Below, in pieces: positions 51,621 to 60,290 of a stretch of DNA of 64,000 bases. A program made the translations under genes and the position numbers. The stretch is from Chordicoccus furentiruminis (GTDB lineage: Bacteria > Bacillota > Clostridia > Lachnospirales > Lachnospiraceae): assembly GCF_019355395.1 (NCBI RefSeq), contig NZ_CP048829.1:992001-1056000 (forward strand). The letters run 5' to 3'. Numbering within the stretch: the first letter of the stretch is position 1; every line of letters begins with the position of its first letter. The notes below the pieces were generated by a model, which had not been told where the DNA came from, ran no database searches, and saw only the letters and a list, made by a program, of their open reading frames with translations.

Positions 51621-51649
51621 TTGACAAATTCCATATTGAAACAGATAGC
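51621..51649 (+). promoter_or_regulatory. possible promoter of the endonuclease remnant
   Basis: -35 TTGACA (perfect) is followed after 17 nt by GATAGC, a weak -10. The surrounding 350 nt (51416-51773) are AT-richer than the rest of the window and carry no gene. Confidence 0.35.
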
Positions 51650-51773
51650 ACGCCCCGACTGGACAGCACATTCTTGCAGTGTATAGCGCGAATCGTTTCA
51701 AAGCAGCCGATATTCAGCAGAATCGTCACCAGTCCCCTTAAGAATATGAAAATACAATAAGGAAGGTATACAT

Positions 51774-52118
51774 ATGGGCTTTGAACGATACATTGACCCG
51801 GAGATACTTGACAAGTTTGAGTATCATAATTATGGCCATGCTCTTGAGATTCTTCATGAATCATTTCCGAACGAGTGGAGCGAGCTGCAGGATTGTCTGA
51901 AACAGCTGCGATTGACGATTGCCGATATAAGCACATCAGGCGGAAATGAATCTCCCATTCCGAAGAAGTTTGATGATGTACTTTATCCCTACGGATGGCG
52001 TGAAATACGCATCTCGGGCGACCTGATTGATTGCGGACTGGTTGATGTCGGAGTCATCGTGACTCGTGCTGAAGAATTCGGACAGCAAATTCACGCACAC
52101 TGTTTTGATGTAGTCTGA
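51774..52118 (+). pseudogene. remnant of a BglII/BstYI-family type II restriction endonuclease
   Basis: A 114-codon frame that looks like the two ends of a longer protein. The N-terminal part (YGHALEILHESFPNEWSELQ, then ISTSGGNES and LYPYGWREIRIS) follows the start of BglII-family endonucleases. It then jumps to CGLVDVGVIVTRAEEF, which in the family lies after the catalytic core. The expected central segment with the metal-binding Asp and the E-x-E motif followed by NNKDPF is absent, and the C-terminus is short. So it appears internally deleted and inactive. No methyltransferase is adjacent. Its codons are AT-richer than its neighbours, suggesting past horizontal transfer. It could instead be a small intact protein of another family. 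Confidence 0.55.
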
Positions 52119-52139
52119 ACGGTTCGTATCCGTTCAGAC
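52113..52139. terminator. hairpin at the end of the endonuclease remnant
   Basis: GTCTGAACGG (52113-52122) pairs with CCGTTCAGAC (52130-52139) around a 7-nt loop. It overlaps the stop codons of the convergent remnant and MarR genes. CGTCTCCTCTT follows on the plus strand, a poor T-run. Confidence 0.5.
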
Positions 52140-52604
52140 CGTCTCCTCTTCATGCGAGTCACCGAACTGCGGGACGTCTTTCATCTGCTCTCTGGCGATG
52201 ATGCCGAGCACATGATCGAAATCATGCCACTCCTGCTCCGTCATGCTGGCCCGGACCTTCGCCAGCGTCCGGTCCACATAGGACATGCTGATGTTGTAAT
52301 AGTCGAGGTACTTCTGCGTCACCTGAAGGAAATATTCCCGCTTGTCTCTCGTGGACTGAATTTTCTTCAGATAGCCTTTCCGGACAAGGCTGTTGACCTT
52401 ATAGGCGGCGTTCGGGGAGGAAATCTGGATGAAGCTGGCAAACTCGTTGACCGTCGGGTTCTTCATGGCGTAGATCACCTCCATGCAGAACGTCTCGACG
52501 GTCGTCAGCGTCGCCTCCCGGTTGTCGAAATTGCGGAAAATTTCACGGTAGAAATGCAGCTTGAAATTGGAATACACGTTCTTGAATGCTTCCTCTGTGG
52601 TCAT
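52134..52604 (-). CDS. MarR-family regulator of fatty acid synthesis (FabT-like)
   Basis: A MarR winged-helix regulator of about 156 aa. Its core is TTVETFCMEVIYAMKNPTVN, EFASFIQISSPNAAYKVNSL, VRKGYLKKIQSTRDKREYFL and a C-terminal dimer helix. Position beside the fab genes suggests control of lipid synthesis, as FabT does in streptococci. I chose ATG 52604 (MTTEEAFKNVYSNF). A longer frame to 52676 is open, but its own start sits only 2 nt after GGAGG. A TATACT hexamer at 52687-52692 may be the -10 of a separate promoter. Confidence 0.8.
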   Translation of the reverse strand: MTTEEAFKNVYSNFKLHFYREIFRNFDNREATLTTVETFCMEVIYAMKNPTVNEFASFIQISSPNAAYKVNSLVRKGYLKKIQSTRDKREYFLQVTQKYLDYYNISMSYVDRTLAKVRASMTEQEWHDFDHVLGIIAREQMKDVPQFGDSHEEETV

Positions 52605-52691
52605 TGGCCGATACACCCCTTCCGCCTGCCTCTCCAGCCGCAGGCTGATTTCATGATGCTTCCACTGTAGCATCACCTCCGGTCAAAGTAT

Positions 52692-52745
52692 AGCGGAAAA
52701 TACAGTCCGCCGGACAGAGGGTCCGGGGCGGCGGAAACAGCCGGC
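52692..52745 (-). terminator. possible terminator/attenuator after fabZ
   Basis: On the minus strand CCGGAC CCTCT GTCCGG forms a short hairpin, extended by TCCGCC/GGCGGA across an internal loop and followed by CTGTATTTTCC. It lies in the 166-nt gap between fabZ and the MarR gene. Confidence 0.35.
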
Positions 52746-52770
52746 GTACGGACGGAAAGGTCAGGGCGGA

Positions 52771-53196
52771 TCACTGGATCACGAACGAAAGCTCCGCCTC
52801 CGCCGCCGTACTGCCGTCCACCCGGGCTACGGCCTTCCCGAATCCGACGGGACCCTTTCTTGCCGTGATCTCACAGCGCAACTCCAGCACGTCTCCCGGC
52901 GTCACGGGCCGCCGGAACCTTGCCTGCTTCACGCCTCCGAAGAGCACAATCCGCCCGCGGTTCTCCTCCTCCGCAAGGAGGGCCACCGCACCGGTCTGGG
53001 CCAGCGCCTCCAGAATCAGCACCCCCGGCATCACAGCCCGCTGCGGGAAATGGCCGAGGAACTGCATTTCATTGGAAGAAACGCACTTTCTTCCGACAGC
53101 GTAGCGCCCCGGCTCGCCCTCCGTGATCCGGTCCACCAGAAGAAACGGATACCGGTGCGGAAGAATCTGTTTGATTTCATCTGCGTTCAGCTGCAT
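52771..53196 (-). CDS. fabZ: 3-hydroxyacyl-ACP dehydratase FabZ
   Basis: FabZ removes water from 3-hydroxyacyl-ACP in each elongation cycle. Hot-dog fold of 141 aa with the catalytic His in LPHRYPFLLVDRI and Glu in PGVLILEALAQTG; NEMQFLGHFPQRAVMPGV is the hallmark segment. It lies 96 nt after fabF, near the end of the operon. Confidence 0.97.
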   Translation of the reverse strand: MQLNADEIKQILPHRYPFLLVDRITEGEPGRYAVGRKCVSSNEMQFLGHFPQRAVMPGVLILEALAQTGAVALLAEEENRGRIVLFGGVKQARFRRPVTPGDVLELRCEITARKGPVGFGKAVARVDGSTAAEAELSFVIQ

Positions 53197-53292
53197 GTCT
53201 GCCTCCTTTGATAAGCCCGTCCGTTTGCGCCGCGCGTCTTACGGGCCTCCGGCGCCGTTCCGCCCCGCGAATCTTCCGGACCTCTCACCGTC

Positions 53293-54531
53293 TTATTCAT
53301 GGTATGCGCCGAAAGCCAGTGTGACGTTGTGGCCGCCGAAGCCCAGTGAATTGGACAGCGCGTATCGGATCGGCATCGCCGCGCCCTGTCCGGGCACCAC
53401 ATCGAGGTCGCACTCCGGGTCGGGCTTCTGATAGTGGACCGTCGGCGGTACAAAGCCCTGGTTCACCGCCAGCGCCGTGATCACCGCCTCCACGGCCGCG
53501 CTGGCTCCCAGCAGGTGACCGGTCATCGACTTCGTGGAGCTGACCTTCAGCCGGTCCGCCTCCTCTCCGAAAAGGCTTCGGATCGCCGCCGTCTCGCCGG
53601 CGTCGTTGAGCTTCGTGGAGGTGCCGTGGGCGTTGATGTAGTCCACATCCGCCGTGGTGATGCCCGCGTCCTCAAGCGCCATGCGCATGCACTCCCGGGC
53701 GCCGCTGCCGTCCGGACGCGGCGCCGTGATGTGGTAGGCGTCGCAGTTCGTCCCGTATCCGGCCAGCTCGGCGTAGATCCGGGCGCCGCGCCGCCGCGCG
53801 TGGCCGTACTCCTCGAGGATCAGCGCTCCCGCGCCCTCCCCCATCACGAAGCCGCTGCGGTCTGCGTCGAAGGGGATCGACGCCCGGTCCGGGTCCGCCG
53901 TGTCCGTCAGCGCCTTCATGGAGGTGAAGCCTCCGATGCAGAGCGGCGTGATCGCAGCCTCCGCGCCGCCCGCCACCATCACGTCGCCGTATCCGTCACG
54001 GATATGACGGAACGCGTCGCCGATGGCGTTGCCGGCGCTGGCGCAGGCTGTGACCACACAGGCGCACATCCCCCGCAGCCCGTAGCGGATCGCGATCTGC
54101 CCCGCCGCCATATTGGAGATCGTCATCGGGATGAAGAACGGATTGACCCGGTCGTATCCCTTCTCCATGCCTCTCACCTTGTTCTCCTCGACGCTGGAGA
54201 TGCCGCCGATGCCGCTGGACATCAGGACGCCCCACCGCGTATGCGGTTCATCCAGCTTCTCAAGGCCCGAATCCTCCATCGCCTGCACGGCCGCCGCCAT
54301 CGCGAACTGCGCGTAGCGGTCCATCCGCCGGCTCTCCCGCCTCTCGACGTACCGCTCGAGGTCGAGATTCTTCACCTCGCCCGCCAGCTTCACCTTCTGC
54401 TCCGCCGGATCATAGCGGGTAATCGGTCCGATGCCGCACCGGCCCGCGGTCACGCTGTCCCAGACCTCATCCCGGTCGTTTCCGATCGGCGAGACGATAC
54501 CGAGTCCGGTGATCACCACTCTTCTTTTCAT
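53293..54531 (-). CDS. fabF: 3-oxoacyl-ACP synthase II FabF
   Basis: FabF elongates acyl-ACP with malonyl-ACP. Thiolase-fold enzyme of 412 aa with the catalytic Cys in VTACASAGNAIG, His in INAHGTSTKLNDAGET, the second His in SMTGHLLGASAAVEAV and the closing NSLGFGGHNVTLAF. It begins MKRRVVITGLGIVSPIGND and lies 19 nt after fabG. Confidence 0.98.
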   Translation of the reverse strand: MKRRVVITGLGIVSPIGNDRDEVWDSVTAGRCGIGPITRYDPAEQKVKLAGEVKNLDLERYVERRESRRMDRYAQFAMAAAVQAMEDSGLEKLDEPHTRWGVLMSSGIGGISSVEENKVRGMEKGYDRVNPFFIPMTISNMAAGQIAIRYGLRGMCACVVTACASAGNAIGDAFRHIRDGYGDVMVAGGAEAAITPLCIGGFTSMKALTDTADPDRASIPFDADRSGFVMGEGAGALILEEYGHARRRGARIYAELAGYGTNCDAYHITAPRPDGSGARECMRMALEDAGITTADVDYINAHGTSTKLNDAGETAAIRSLFGEEADRLKVSSTKSMTGHLLGASAAVEAVITALAVNQGFVPPTVHYQKPDPECDLDVVPGQGAAMPIRYALSNSLGFGGHNVTLAFGAYHE

Positions 54532-54550
54532 TTCTCCGACTCCTCTCCCG

Positions 54551-55303
54551 TCAGATGCCCATACCGCCGTCCACGCCCAGCACCTGACCCGTTATATAGG
54601 ACGCCCCCGGCTCCGCGAGGAAGGCCACCGCCCGGGCCACCTCCTCCGGACGGCCCTCCCGGCCCGCCGGAATCTGTCTCATCATCGCCTCACGCACGGC
54701 TTCCGAAAGCACTTCGGTCATCGCGGTCTCGATCATGCCCGGCGCCACGGCGTTGACCGTGACGTTCTTCCCCGCCAGCTCCTTCGCCAGCGTCTTCGTC
54801 AGCCCGATGATGCCGGCCTTGCTGGCCGCGTAGCTGGCCTGCCCCGGATTCCCGTGCACGCCGACCACGCTGGACATGCTGATGATCCGCCCGTACCGCT
54901 GCCGTACCATCAGACGGGCCGCCTTCTTCATGCAGTAGAACGTGCCGTACAGATTCGTCTTCAGAACCCGGTCAAAATCCTCCGGCTTCATCATCAGAAG
55001 GAGCTGGTCCTTCGTGATGCCCGCGTTGTTCACCAGAATATCCAGACGGCCGGTAAGGGCGGCCGCCTCGGCGAACATCCGATCCGCTTCCGCCGGGTTC
55101 GAGAGATCGGCGCCGAGGCAGAGCGTCCGCACGCCCTCCTCGCGGCAGAGACGCTCCGTCTCCCGCGCCGCCGCCTCGCCGCGGCCGTAGTGGATGATGA
55201 CATCCGCGCCTTCCTTCGCCAGTTCCAGACAAATCGCCCGCCCGATGCCGCCGCTTCCGCCGGTCACCAGCGCGGTCTGACCTGCGCATCGCTTCTCACA
55301 CAT
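54551..55303 (-). CDS. fabG: 3-oxoacyl-ACP reductase FabG
   Basis: FabG is the NADPH-dependent ketoreductase of the cycle, a classical short-chain dehydrogenase. The cofactor loop is [11 protein letters not shown], with [14 protein letters not shown] and the catalytic Ser/Tyr/Lys set in [12 protein letters not shown] and SYAASKAG; it ends [14 protein letters not shown]. The ATG at 55303 overlaps the fabD stop by 8 nt, with GGAGG 9 nt upstream. 250 aa. Confidence 0.97.
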   Translation of the reverse strand: MCEKRCAGQTALVTGGSGGIGRAICLELAKEGADVIIHYGRGEAAARETERLCREEGVRTLCLGADLSNPAEADRMFAEAAALTGRLDILVNNAGITKDQLLLMMKPEDFDRVLKTNLYGTFYCMKKAARLMVRQRYGRIISMSSVVGVHGNPGQASYAASKAGIIGLTKTLAKELAGKNVTVNAVAPGMIETAMTEVLSEAVREAMMRQIPAGREGRPEEVARAVAFLAEPGASYITGQVLGVDGGMGI

Positions 55304-56222
55304 ACTGCATATCCTCCAGAGTGTCCACCGATACCGCTTCCGCGCCGGGCAGCGTTCTCCGGACAAAGCCGGCCAGCACCCGCCCCGGACCGATCTCAAT
55401 GAACCGTTCCACGCCCTGACGCTTCATCTCAAGCAGCGTCTGCTCCATCCGCACGCCGGACATCACCTGCCTCTCAAGAAGCGTCGCGATCTCCGCCGGT
55501 CCGGTCTTCTCCGCCGGTCCGCCCAGCACGTTGAAATACACAGGAAACCGCATCGTTCCGAAGGTCACGCGCGGGAAATACCGGTGCAGCGCGAGGGACG
55601 CCGGCTTCATCAGCGACGTATGGAAGGCCGAGCTGACCCGGAGCTCCATGCAGCGCCGCGCTCCGGCCTCCTTCGCGAGCTTCTCCGCCGCGCCGACCGC
55701 CCCGGCCAGTCCCGAGATCACGGTCTGGCCGGCGGCGTTGTAGTTGGACACCTCCACCATCTCGCCCGTGGCCTCCGCCGCCCTCCGGCATACCTCCTCG
55801 ACCGCGGCGGAGGGAAGGCCGAGCACCGCGCACATCTTCGTCTCCACGTCTCCGGCCGCATCGGCCATCACCGATCCCCGATAGCGGGTAATGCGCATCA
55901 GATCCTGCGGCGTGAAGACGCCCGCCGCGCAGAGCGCGCTGTACTCACCCAGCGACAGCCCGGCCGCGCAGTCCGGCCGCACGCCCCTCTCCTCAAGCAG
56001 CGCCATCATCCCCAGCGCGAAGGCGGCCATCACCGGCTGCGTGTACTCCGTGCGGTTCAGTTCTTCCTCCGGTCCCTCGAACATCAGCGTCCGCAGATCA
56101 AAATCCACCTCTGCGTCCGCCCGGTCCACCGCCCGGCGGAAGGATGGCTCCGCGTCATAGAAGTCACGCCCCATCCCGACGCGCTGGCTGCCCTGTCCGG
56201 CAAACAGAAATGCTGTCTTCAT
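55296..56222 (-). CDS. fabD: malonyl-CoA:ACP transacylase FabD
   Basis: FabD loads malonyl groups onto ACP. 308 aa with [19 protein letters not shown] at the start, the nucleophile Ser in [17 protein letters not shown], Arg in ITRYRGSVM and the catalytic His in [12 protein letters not shown]. It lies 9 nt after fabK and overlaps fabG by 8 nt. Confidence 0.98.
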   Translation of the reverse strand: MKTAFLFAGQGSQRVGMGRDFYDAEPSFRRAVDRADAEVDFDLRTLMFEGPEEELNRTEYTQPVMAAFALGMMALLEERGVRPDCAAGLSLGEYSALCAAGVFTPQDLMRITRYRGSVMADAAGDVETKMCAVLGLPSAAVEEVCRRAAEATGEMVEVSNYNAAGQTVISGLAGAVGAAEKLAKEAGARRCMELRVSSAFHTSLMKPASLALHRYFPRVTFGTMRFPVYFNVLGGPAEKTGPAEIATLLERQVMSGVRMEQTLLEMKRQGVERFIEIGPGRVLAGFVRRTLPGAEAVSVDTLEDMQYV

Positions 56223-56231
56223 TTGTCCTCC

Positions 56232-57167
56232 TTATGCCTTCAGCCCGCGGATCACGGCTTCGGCCTCTTCCGCCATTGACCTGAAGATGTCCTCCACCGG
56301 ACGGATCTCATGCAGCTGTCCGCAGACCTGGCCGGCCATCAGAGAGCCTTCCTCCACGTCCCCGTCGAACACCGCCCTGCGGAGCGATCCGAGCGTGTAA
56401 TGCTCCAGCTCCTCCAGAGAAGCGCCGGCCCGCTCGCTTTTGATGTACTGGCGCGACATCCGGTTCCGGATGATCCGGACCGGCGCGTTGACCGAGCGTC
56501 CGGTCACCACTGTGCTGTTGTCCTTCGCCTTGAGAAGCGCCGCCTTGTAGTTGGGATGAACCGGGCACTCGGCGCTCACAAGAAGCGCGGTGCCGATCTG
56601 CGCTCCGCAGGCGCCCAGCGCATAGGCGGCCGCCAGCTGACGGCCGTCGGCGATGCCGCCGGCCGCGATCACCGGCACATCCGGGCCGAGACGATCGATC
56701 ATCTGAGGCACCAGCGTCATCGTCGTCATCTCCCCGACGTGGCCGCCGCTCTCCGTTCCCTCGGCGATGATGCCGTCCGCGCCGTCCCGTATGAGGCGCA
56801 CGGCCAGCGCACAGCTCGCGGATACCGGGAAAACGCGGATCCCCGCCGCCTTCCACATACCGATGTACCGGCCGGGATTGCCGGCGCCGGTGGTCACCAC
56901 GGGGATTTTTTCCCGTGCCACGATCTCCGCCATCTGCTCCGTCTCCGGATTCATCAGCATCAGGTTGACGCCGAAGGGTTTGTCCGTCATGGACCTGCAG
57001 ATCCGGATGTTCTCCTCGAGCCGGGCGGCGTCCATGCCGCCTGTGCCGATCAGCCCCAGTCCGCCCGCGTTGGAGCAGGCCGCGGCGAAGGATCCCACCG
57101 CGATATTGGCCATCCCTCCCTGAATCAGCGGGTATCGGATACCAAGCAGTTCATTCAGTCGTTTCAT
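56232..57167 (-). CDS. fabK: enoyl-ACP reductase II (FMN-dependent) FabK
   Basis: FabK performs the last reduction of the cycle in Firmicutes that lack FabI. 311-aa TIM barrel of the 2-nitropropane dioxygenase type, with YPLIQGGMANIAVGSFAAA, GGLGLIGTGGMDAA, PFGVNLMLMNP, VVTTGAGNPGRYIG, IAEGTESGGHVGEMTTMTLV, IAAGGIADGRQLAAAYALGA and QIGTALL. As the only enoyl reductase in the operon, it predicts low sensitivity to triclosan-like FabI inhibitors (inference). It lies 253 nt after fabH. Confidence 0.97.
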   Translation of the reverse strand: MKRLNELLGIRYPLIQGGMANIAVGSFAAACSNAGGLGLIGTGGMDAARLEENIRICRSMTDKPFGVNLMLMNPETEQMAEIVAREKIPVVTTGAGNPGRYIGMWKAAGIRVFPVSASCALAVRLIRDGADGIIAEGTESGGHVGEMTTMTLVPQMIDRLGPDVPVIAAGGIADGRQLAAAYALGACGAQIGTALLVSAECPVHPNYKAALLKAKDNSTVVTGRSVNAPVRIIRNRMSRQYIKSERAGASLEELEHYTLGSLRRAVFDGDVEEGSLMAGQVCGQLHEIRPVEDIFRSMAEEAEAVIRGLKA

Positions 57168-57249
57168 CGATTTCCTCCCTCTGTCGGACGGCCGGAATGC
57201 GCCGCCGGAAGCACTCGGCCGCGGCCTGCATTCCCCCGTCTTTTTTGTT

Positions 57250-57362
57250 GAAATGGCGGCGTCTCCCGGTTCTCCCCGGTCGCCGTCCGCCTGCCCGTTT
57301 TTCCAGTGAAATGGCGGTGACTCACGATTCCCTCCGGCCGCAGTCCGCCTGACAGTTTCTTC
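57250..57362. repeat. two imperfect tandem copies in the fabH-fabK gap
   Basis: Copies at about 57250-57302 and 57308-57362 share GAAATGGCGG at the start, a CCGG-rich middle, GTCCGCCTG near the end and a trailing T-run, with a period of 58 nt. A more diverged third copy may precede them around 57195-57245. The rest of the 253-nt gap holds no gene. Confidence 0.5.
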
Positions 57363-57420
57363 CTTCTGCCGGACGCCGCCTCGCTCTTTGCCCGTGTCTG
57401 CCTTCCCGTCCGGCTGACCC

Positions 57421-58467
57421 TCAGAATTCCAGATACGCGCTGCCCCAGGTGAGGCCGGCGCCGAAGCCTACGCAGAAGATACGCGAGCCCGCCCGGATTT
57501 TTCCGCCACGGATCAGCTCGTACAGCAGCAGCGGGATGCTGGCGGCTGATGTGTTCCCGCAGACATCCAGGTTCATCGGGAAGAGCTCCTCCCCGAGATG
57601 CATCTGTCTCCTCACATGGTCGATGATCCGCCGGTTCGCCTGATGGCAGACGATCCCGTCCGTATCCTCCGCGCGGACTCCGCTCACGCGCTCCATCCGG
57701 CGGATCTCGCCGGCGAGAACGCCTGTGGCGAAGCGGAAGACCTGACGGCCGTTCATATGAAGATACGCCTCTTCGAGGAGTGCTTCCTTCCCGTCCTCAT
57801 CCGGGTGGGCCCAGACGGGGCCGCCCTCCCCGGCTGCAGTCAGCTGGTTCCGGCCGAGGCAGCGCGCCGACAGCGCTTCCCGGTTTCCCTCCGCCGCCGT
57901 ATGAGAGAAGAAGTGGATCCCCGCCTCCCGCCGCACCACAGCCGCCGCCGCGCCGTCTCCGAAGAGGATCGACGTCTCCCGGTCCGAAAAGTCCAGCATG
58001 TCCGAATACTGCTCGGCTCCGATCAGCAGCGCAAGCGGCCTCTCCCCGTCCGCCCGGCTCTCCGGATGCATGTCCCTGTAGGAAAGGAATGCATCCGCCG
58101 TCTGCAGCGCGTAGATGAAACCGGTGCAGGCCGCGTTGAGATCGAAGGCCGGAATCCCGGAGGGAATCCCCAGCTCCTGCATCACGAGACACGCGGTGGA
58201 AGGAAGAAGATAGTCCGGGCTGCTGGTGGCCGCGATCACAAGACCGATCTCATCCGGATCCGCTCCGCTTCGCTCCAGCGCCTCTTTCGCGGCGCTGACA
58301 GCCAGACGGCTCTGGGACTCGCCCGGTCCGCAGATTCTCCGTTCCCGGATCCCCGTGCGGGTTCGGATCCACTCATCGGAGGTGTCCATATACGCCGTCA
58401 GCTCGCCGTTGGCCACCCTCCGTTCCGGCAGCGCGTGGCCCATGCCGATGATCCGTATGCCGCTCAT
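57421..58467 (-). CDS. fabH: 3-oxoacyl-ACP synthase III FabH
   Basis: FabH starts fatty acid synthesis by condensing an acyl-CoA with malonyl-ACP. Catalytic Cys in DLNAACTGFIYALQTA, His in IVCHQANRRIIDHV and Asn in CGNTSAASIPLLLYELI. MDTSDEWIRTRTGIRERRI is the usual N-terminal signature. 348 aa, slightly long because of a loop around ADGERPLALLIG. The ATG at 58467 overlaps the accDA stop by 4 nt. Confidence 0.97.
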   Translation of the reverse strand: MSGIRIIGMGHALPERRVANGELTAYMDTSDEWIRTRTGIRERRICGPGESQSRLAVSAAKEALERSGADPDEIGLVIAATSSPDYLLPSTACLVMQELGIPSGIPAFDLNAACTGFIYALQTADAFLSYRDMHPESRADGERPLALLIGAEQYSDMLDFSDRETSILFGDGAAAAVVRREAGIHFFSHTAAEGNREALSARCLGRNQLTAAGEGGPVWAHPDEDGKEALLEEAYLHMNGRQVFRFATGVLAGEIRRMERVSGVRAEDTDGIVCHQANRRIIDHVRRQMHLGEELFPMNLDVCGNTSAASIPLLLYELIRGGKIRAGSRIFCVGFGAGLTWGSAYLEF

Positions 58468-60290
58468 CCCTTCTCTCCCTCCGCCCGGTCCTTCGGGCAT
58501 GCGTTTCCTTCGAAATGCCGGTACTTTTCGTACCGCTCCGCCACCAGCCGATCCGCGGGCACGCGTCTCAGCTCCGCGAGCTCATCGCGGACCGCCGTCT
58601 TCAGAAGGCGGCGGATCGCCTCCGGATCCCGCCCGAGACCGCCCGCCGGCTCCGGAAAGACCCGGTCCGCAAGACCGGCCCTCCGGAGATCCGCCGCGGT
58701 GAGCTTCATCACCTCACAGGCTTCTCCGCTTCTTGAAGCGTCCTTCCACAGGATGCTGGCGAAGCCTTCCGGCGAGAGCACGGAGTACACCGCGTTCTCC
58801 AGCATCCAGATGCGGTCGCCCATCCCGATCGCCAGCGCGCCGCCGCTGCTTCCTTCGCCGGTGACGATGGTGAGGATCGGCGTCCTGAGCATGCTCATCG
58901 CCGCCAGATTTTCGGCGATCGCCGTGCTCTGCCCGTTCTCCTCGGCCTCCCGGTCCGGGCAGGCACCGGGCGTATCGATGAACGTGATCACAGGCCGACC
59001 GAACTTTTCGGCCTGCCGCATGAGGCGGAGTGCCTTGCGGTAGCCTGACGGCTCCGGCATCCCGAAGCGGCAGGCGAGGTTTTCCTTGAGGTCCCGGCCC
59101 TTGCGGTGACCGATGACGGTGACCGGAAGGCCGTCCAAAAAACCGATGCCGCCCAGTATCGCGGCGTCCTCTCCGCCCAGCCGGTCGCCGCAGAGCGCGG
59201 TGAAATCCTCGAACAGCGCGCCGATGAACTCCTCGATGTGGGGCCGCTCCCTGTCCCGGGCGATCCGGACCCGCTCCGCCGCTTCCGGTGCGGATGAGCC
59301 GGGTACGCCCGCATCTTTCCGCGCCTCACCGGCCTCTGACCCGCCGCTTTCGTCTTCCGGAAGCATTTCACCGGATGCGTCCTCCGCCGGGTTTCCGGGG
59401 CGGCCGCCGGCAGACAGGACGGATTCCGGCACCGTGTTTCCGGAGTGGCTGCCGGCGGACAGGACGAGTTCCGGCGCTTCCGGCGCCGCGTTCCCGATGC
59501 GGCCGCCGCCCGGTATGACCGTCGCCTGTGCCACATCCTCCGTCCGTCCGAAGCCGTGGAGCCGCAGCAGCCGGGTGATCTCATACTTCATGTCATCCTG
59601 CCGGACAATCCGGTCCACGAAGCCGTGCTCAAGCTGAAATTCCGCTCTCTGGAAGCCAGCGGGCAGCTTCTCCCCGATGGTCTGCTCGATCACCCGCGGA
59701 CCGGCGAAGCCGATCAGCGCTCCCGGCTCGGCGAGCACCACGTCCCCGAGGCTGGCGTAGCTGGCGCTGACGCCGCCGGTCGTCGGGTGCGTAAGCACGG
59801 AGATATAGAATCCTCCGTGCTCGGAAAACCGTCTGGCCGCGGCGCCCGTCTTCGCCATCTGAAGAAGCGAGAACATGCCTTCCTGCATCCGGGCGCCGCC
59901 GCTGGCGGAAAAAATCACCAGCGGGAGCTGCTGCCGGTCCGCCTCCTCAAAGGAGAGCGCCAGCTTCTCGCCCGCGACAGTCCCCATGCTGCCCATCAGG
60001 AACGCTTTTCCCAGCTCCGCGCCGAAGACCGGAATCCCGTTCACAAGCCCTCTCCCCGCCGTCACCGCGTCCTTTGACCCGGTGCGGAGCCGGTTCTCCT
60101 GCAGCTTCTGCCGGTAGCCCGGAAACGCCAGCGGGTCCGCCGTCTCCAGCTCCGCGAAATATTCCTCGAAGCTCCCTTCATCGAATAAAGAGGCGAGCCG
60201 TTCGTCCGTCCGGTGCGGACCGCCTTTTTTCATTCGGAGCGACCGGTAGGAAAGGAGCTCCTTCCGTTTGTCGGAAAACTGATTCTTCAA
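58464..60290 (-). CDS. accDA: acetyl-CoA carboxylase carboxyltransferase, fused beta-alpha (AccD-AccA)
   Basis: One 608-aa polypeptide carries both carboxyltransferase halves that move CO2 from biotin to acetyl-CoA. Residues ~15-255 are AccD-like (FSASGGARMQEGMFSLLQMA, THPTTGGVSASYASLGDVVL, LIGFAGPRVIEQTIGEKLP) and ~340-608 AccA-like (IGHRKGRDLKENLACRFGMP, FIDTPGACPDREAEENGQST, GEGSSGGALAIGMGDRIWML). The N-terminal four-cysteine zinc ribbon of normal AccD is absent, and the 4-nt overlap with accC leaves no room for it. The linker (257-304) contains three copies of a 15-residue unit ending in a Gly-Asn-rich turn. Confidence 0.95.
   Translation of the reverse strand: MKNQFSDKRKELLSYRSLRMKKGGPHRTDERLASLFDEGSFEEYFAELETADPLAFPGYRQKLQENRLRTGSKDAVTAGRGLVNGIPVFGAELGKAFLMGSMGTVAGEKLALSFEEADRQQLPLVIFSASGGARMQEGMFSLLQMAKTGAAARRFSEHGGFYISVLTHPTTGGVSASYASLGDVVLAEPGALIGFAGPRVIEQTIGEKLPAGFQRAEFQLEHGFVDRIVRQDDMKYEITRLLRLHGFGRTEDVAQATVIPGGGRIGNAAPEAPELVLSAGSHSGNTVPESVLSAGGRPGNPAEDASGEMLPEDESGGSEAGEARKDAGVPGSSAPEAAERVRIARDRERPHIEEFIGALFEDFTALCGDRLGGEDAAILGGIGFLDGLPVTVIGHRKGRDLKENLACRFGMPEPSGYRKALRLMRQAEKFGRPVITFIDTPGACPDREAEENGQSTAIAENLAAMSMLRTPILTIVTGEGSSGGALAIGMGDRIWMLENAVYSVLSPEGFASILWKDASRSGEACEVMKLTAADLRRAGLADRVFPEPAGGLGRDPEAIRRLLKTAVRDELAELRRVPADRLVAERYEKYRHFEGNACPKDRAEGEKG
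59379..59522 (-). repeat. three 45-nt repeats encoding the AccD-AccA linker
   Basis: Copies at 59478-59522, 59424-59468 and 59379-59423 encode TVIPGGGRIGNAAPE, LVLSAGSHSGNTVPE and SVLSAGGRPGNPAED. The last two are closest at the DNA level (GCGGACAGGACG and GCAGACAGGACG cores). They look like in-frame tandem duplications. Confidence 0.65.

Noticed and set aside
51540-51640. WalR-type operator upstream of the NlpC/P60 gene
   Set aside because: Only one TGTAAC half-site fits. The expected second half-site at the right spacing is absent.
51774-52118. Small antitoxin or immunity protein
   Set aside because: No toxin partner is adjacent, and the segments line up better with the two ends of a BglII-type endonuclease. 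Kept as a lower-confidence alternative only.
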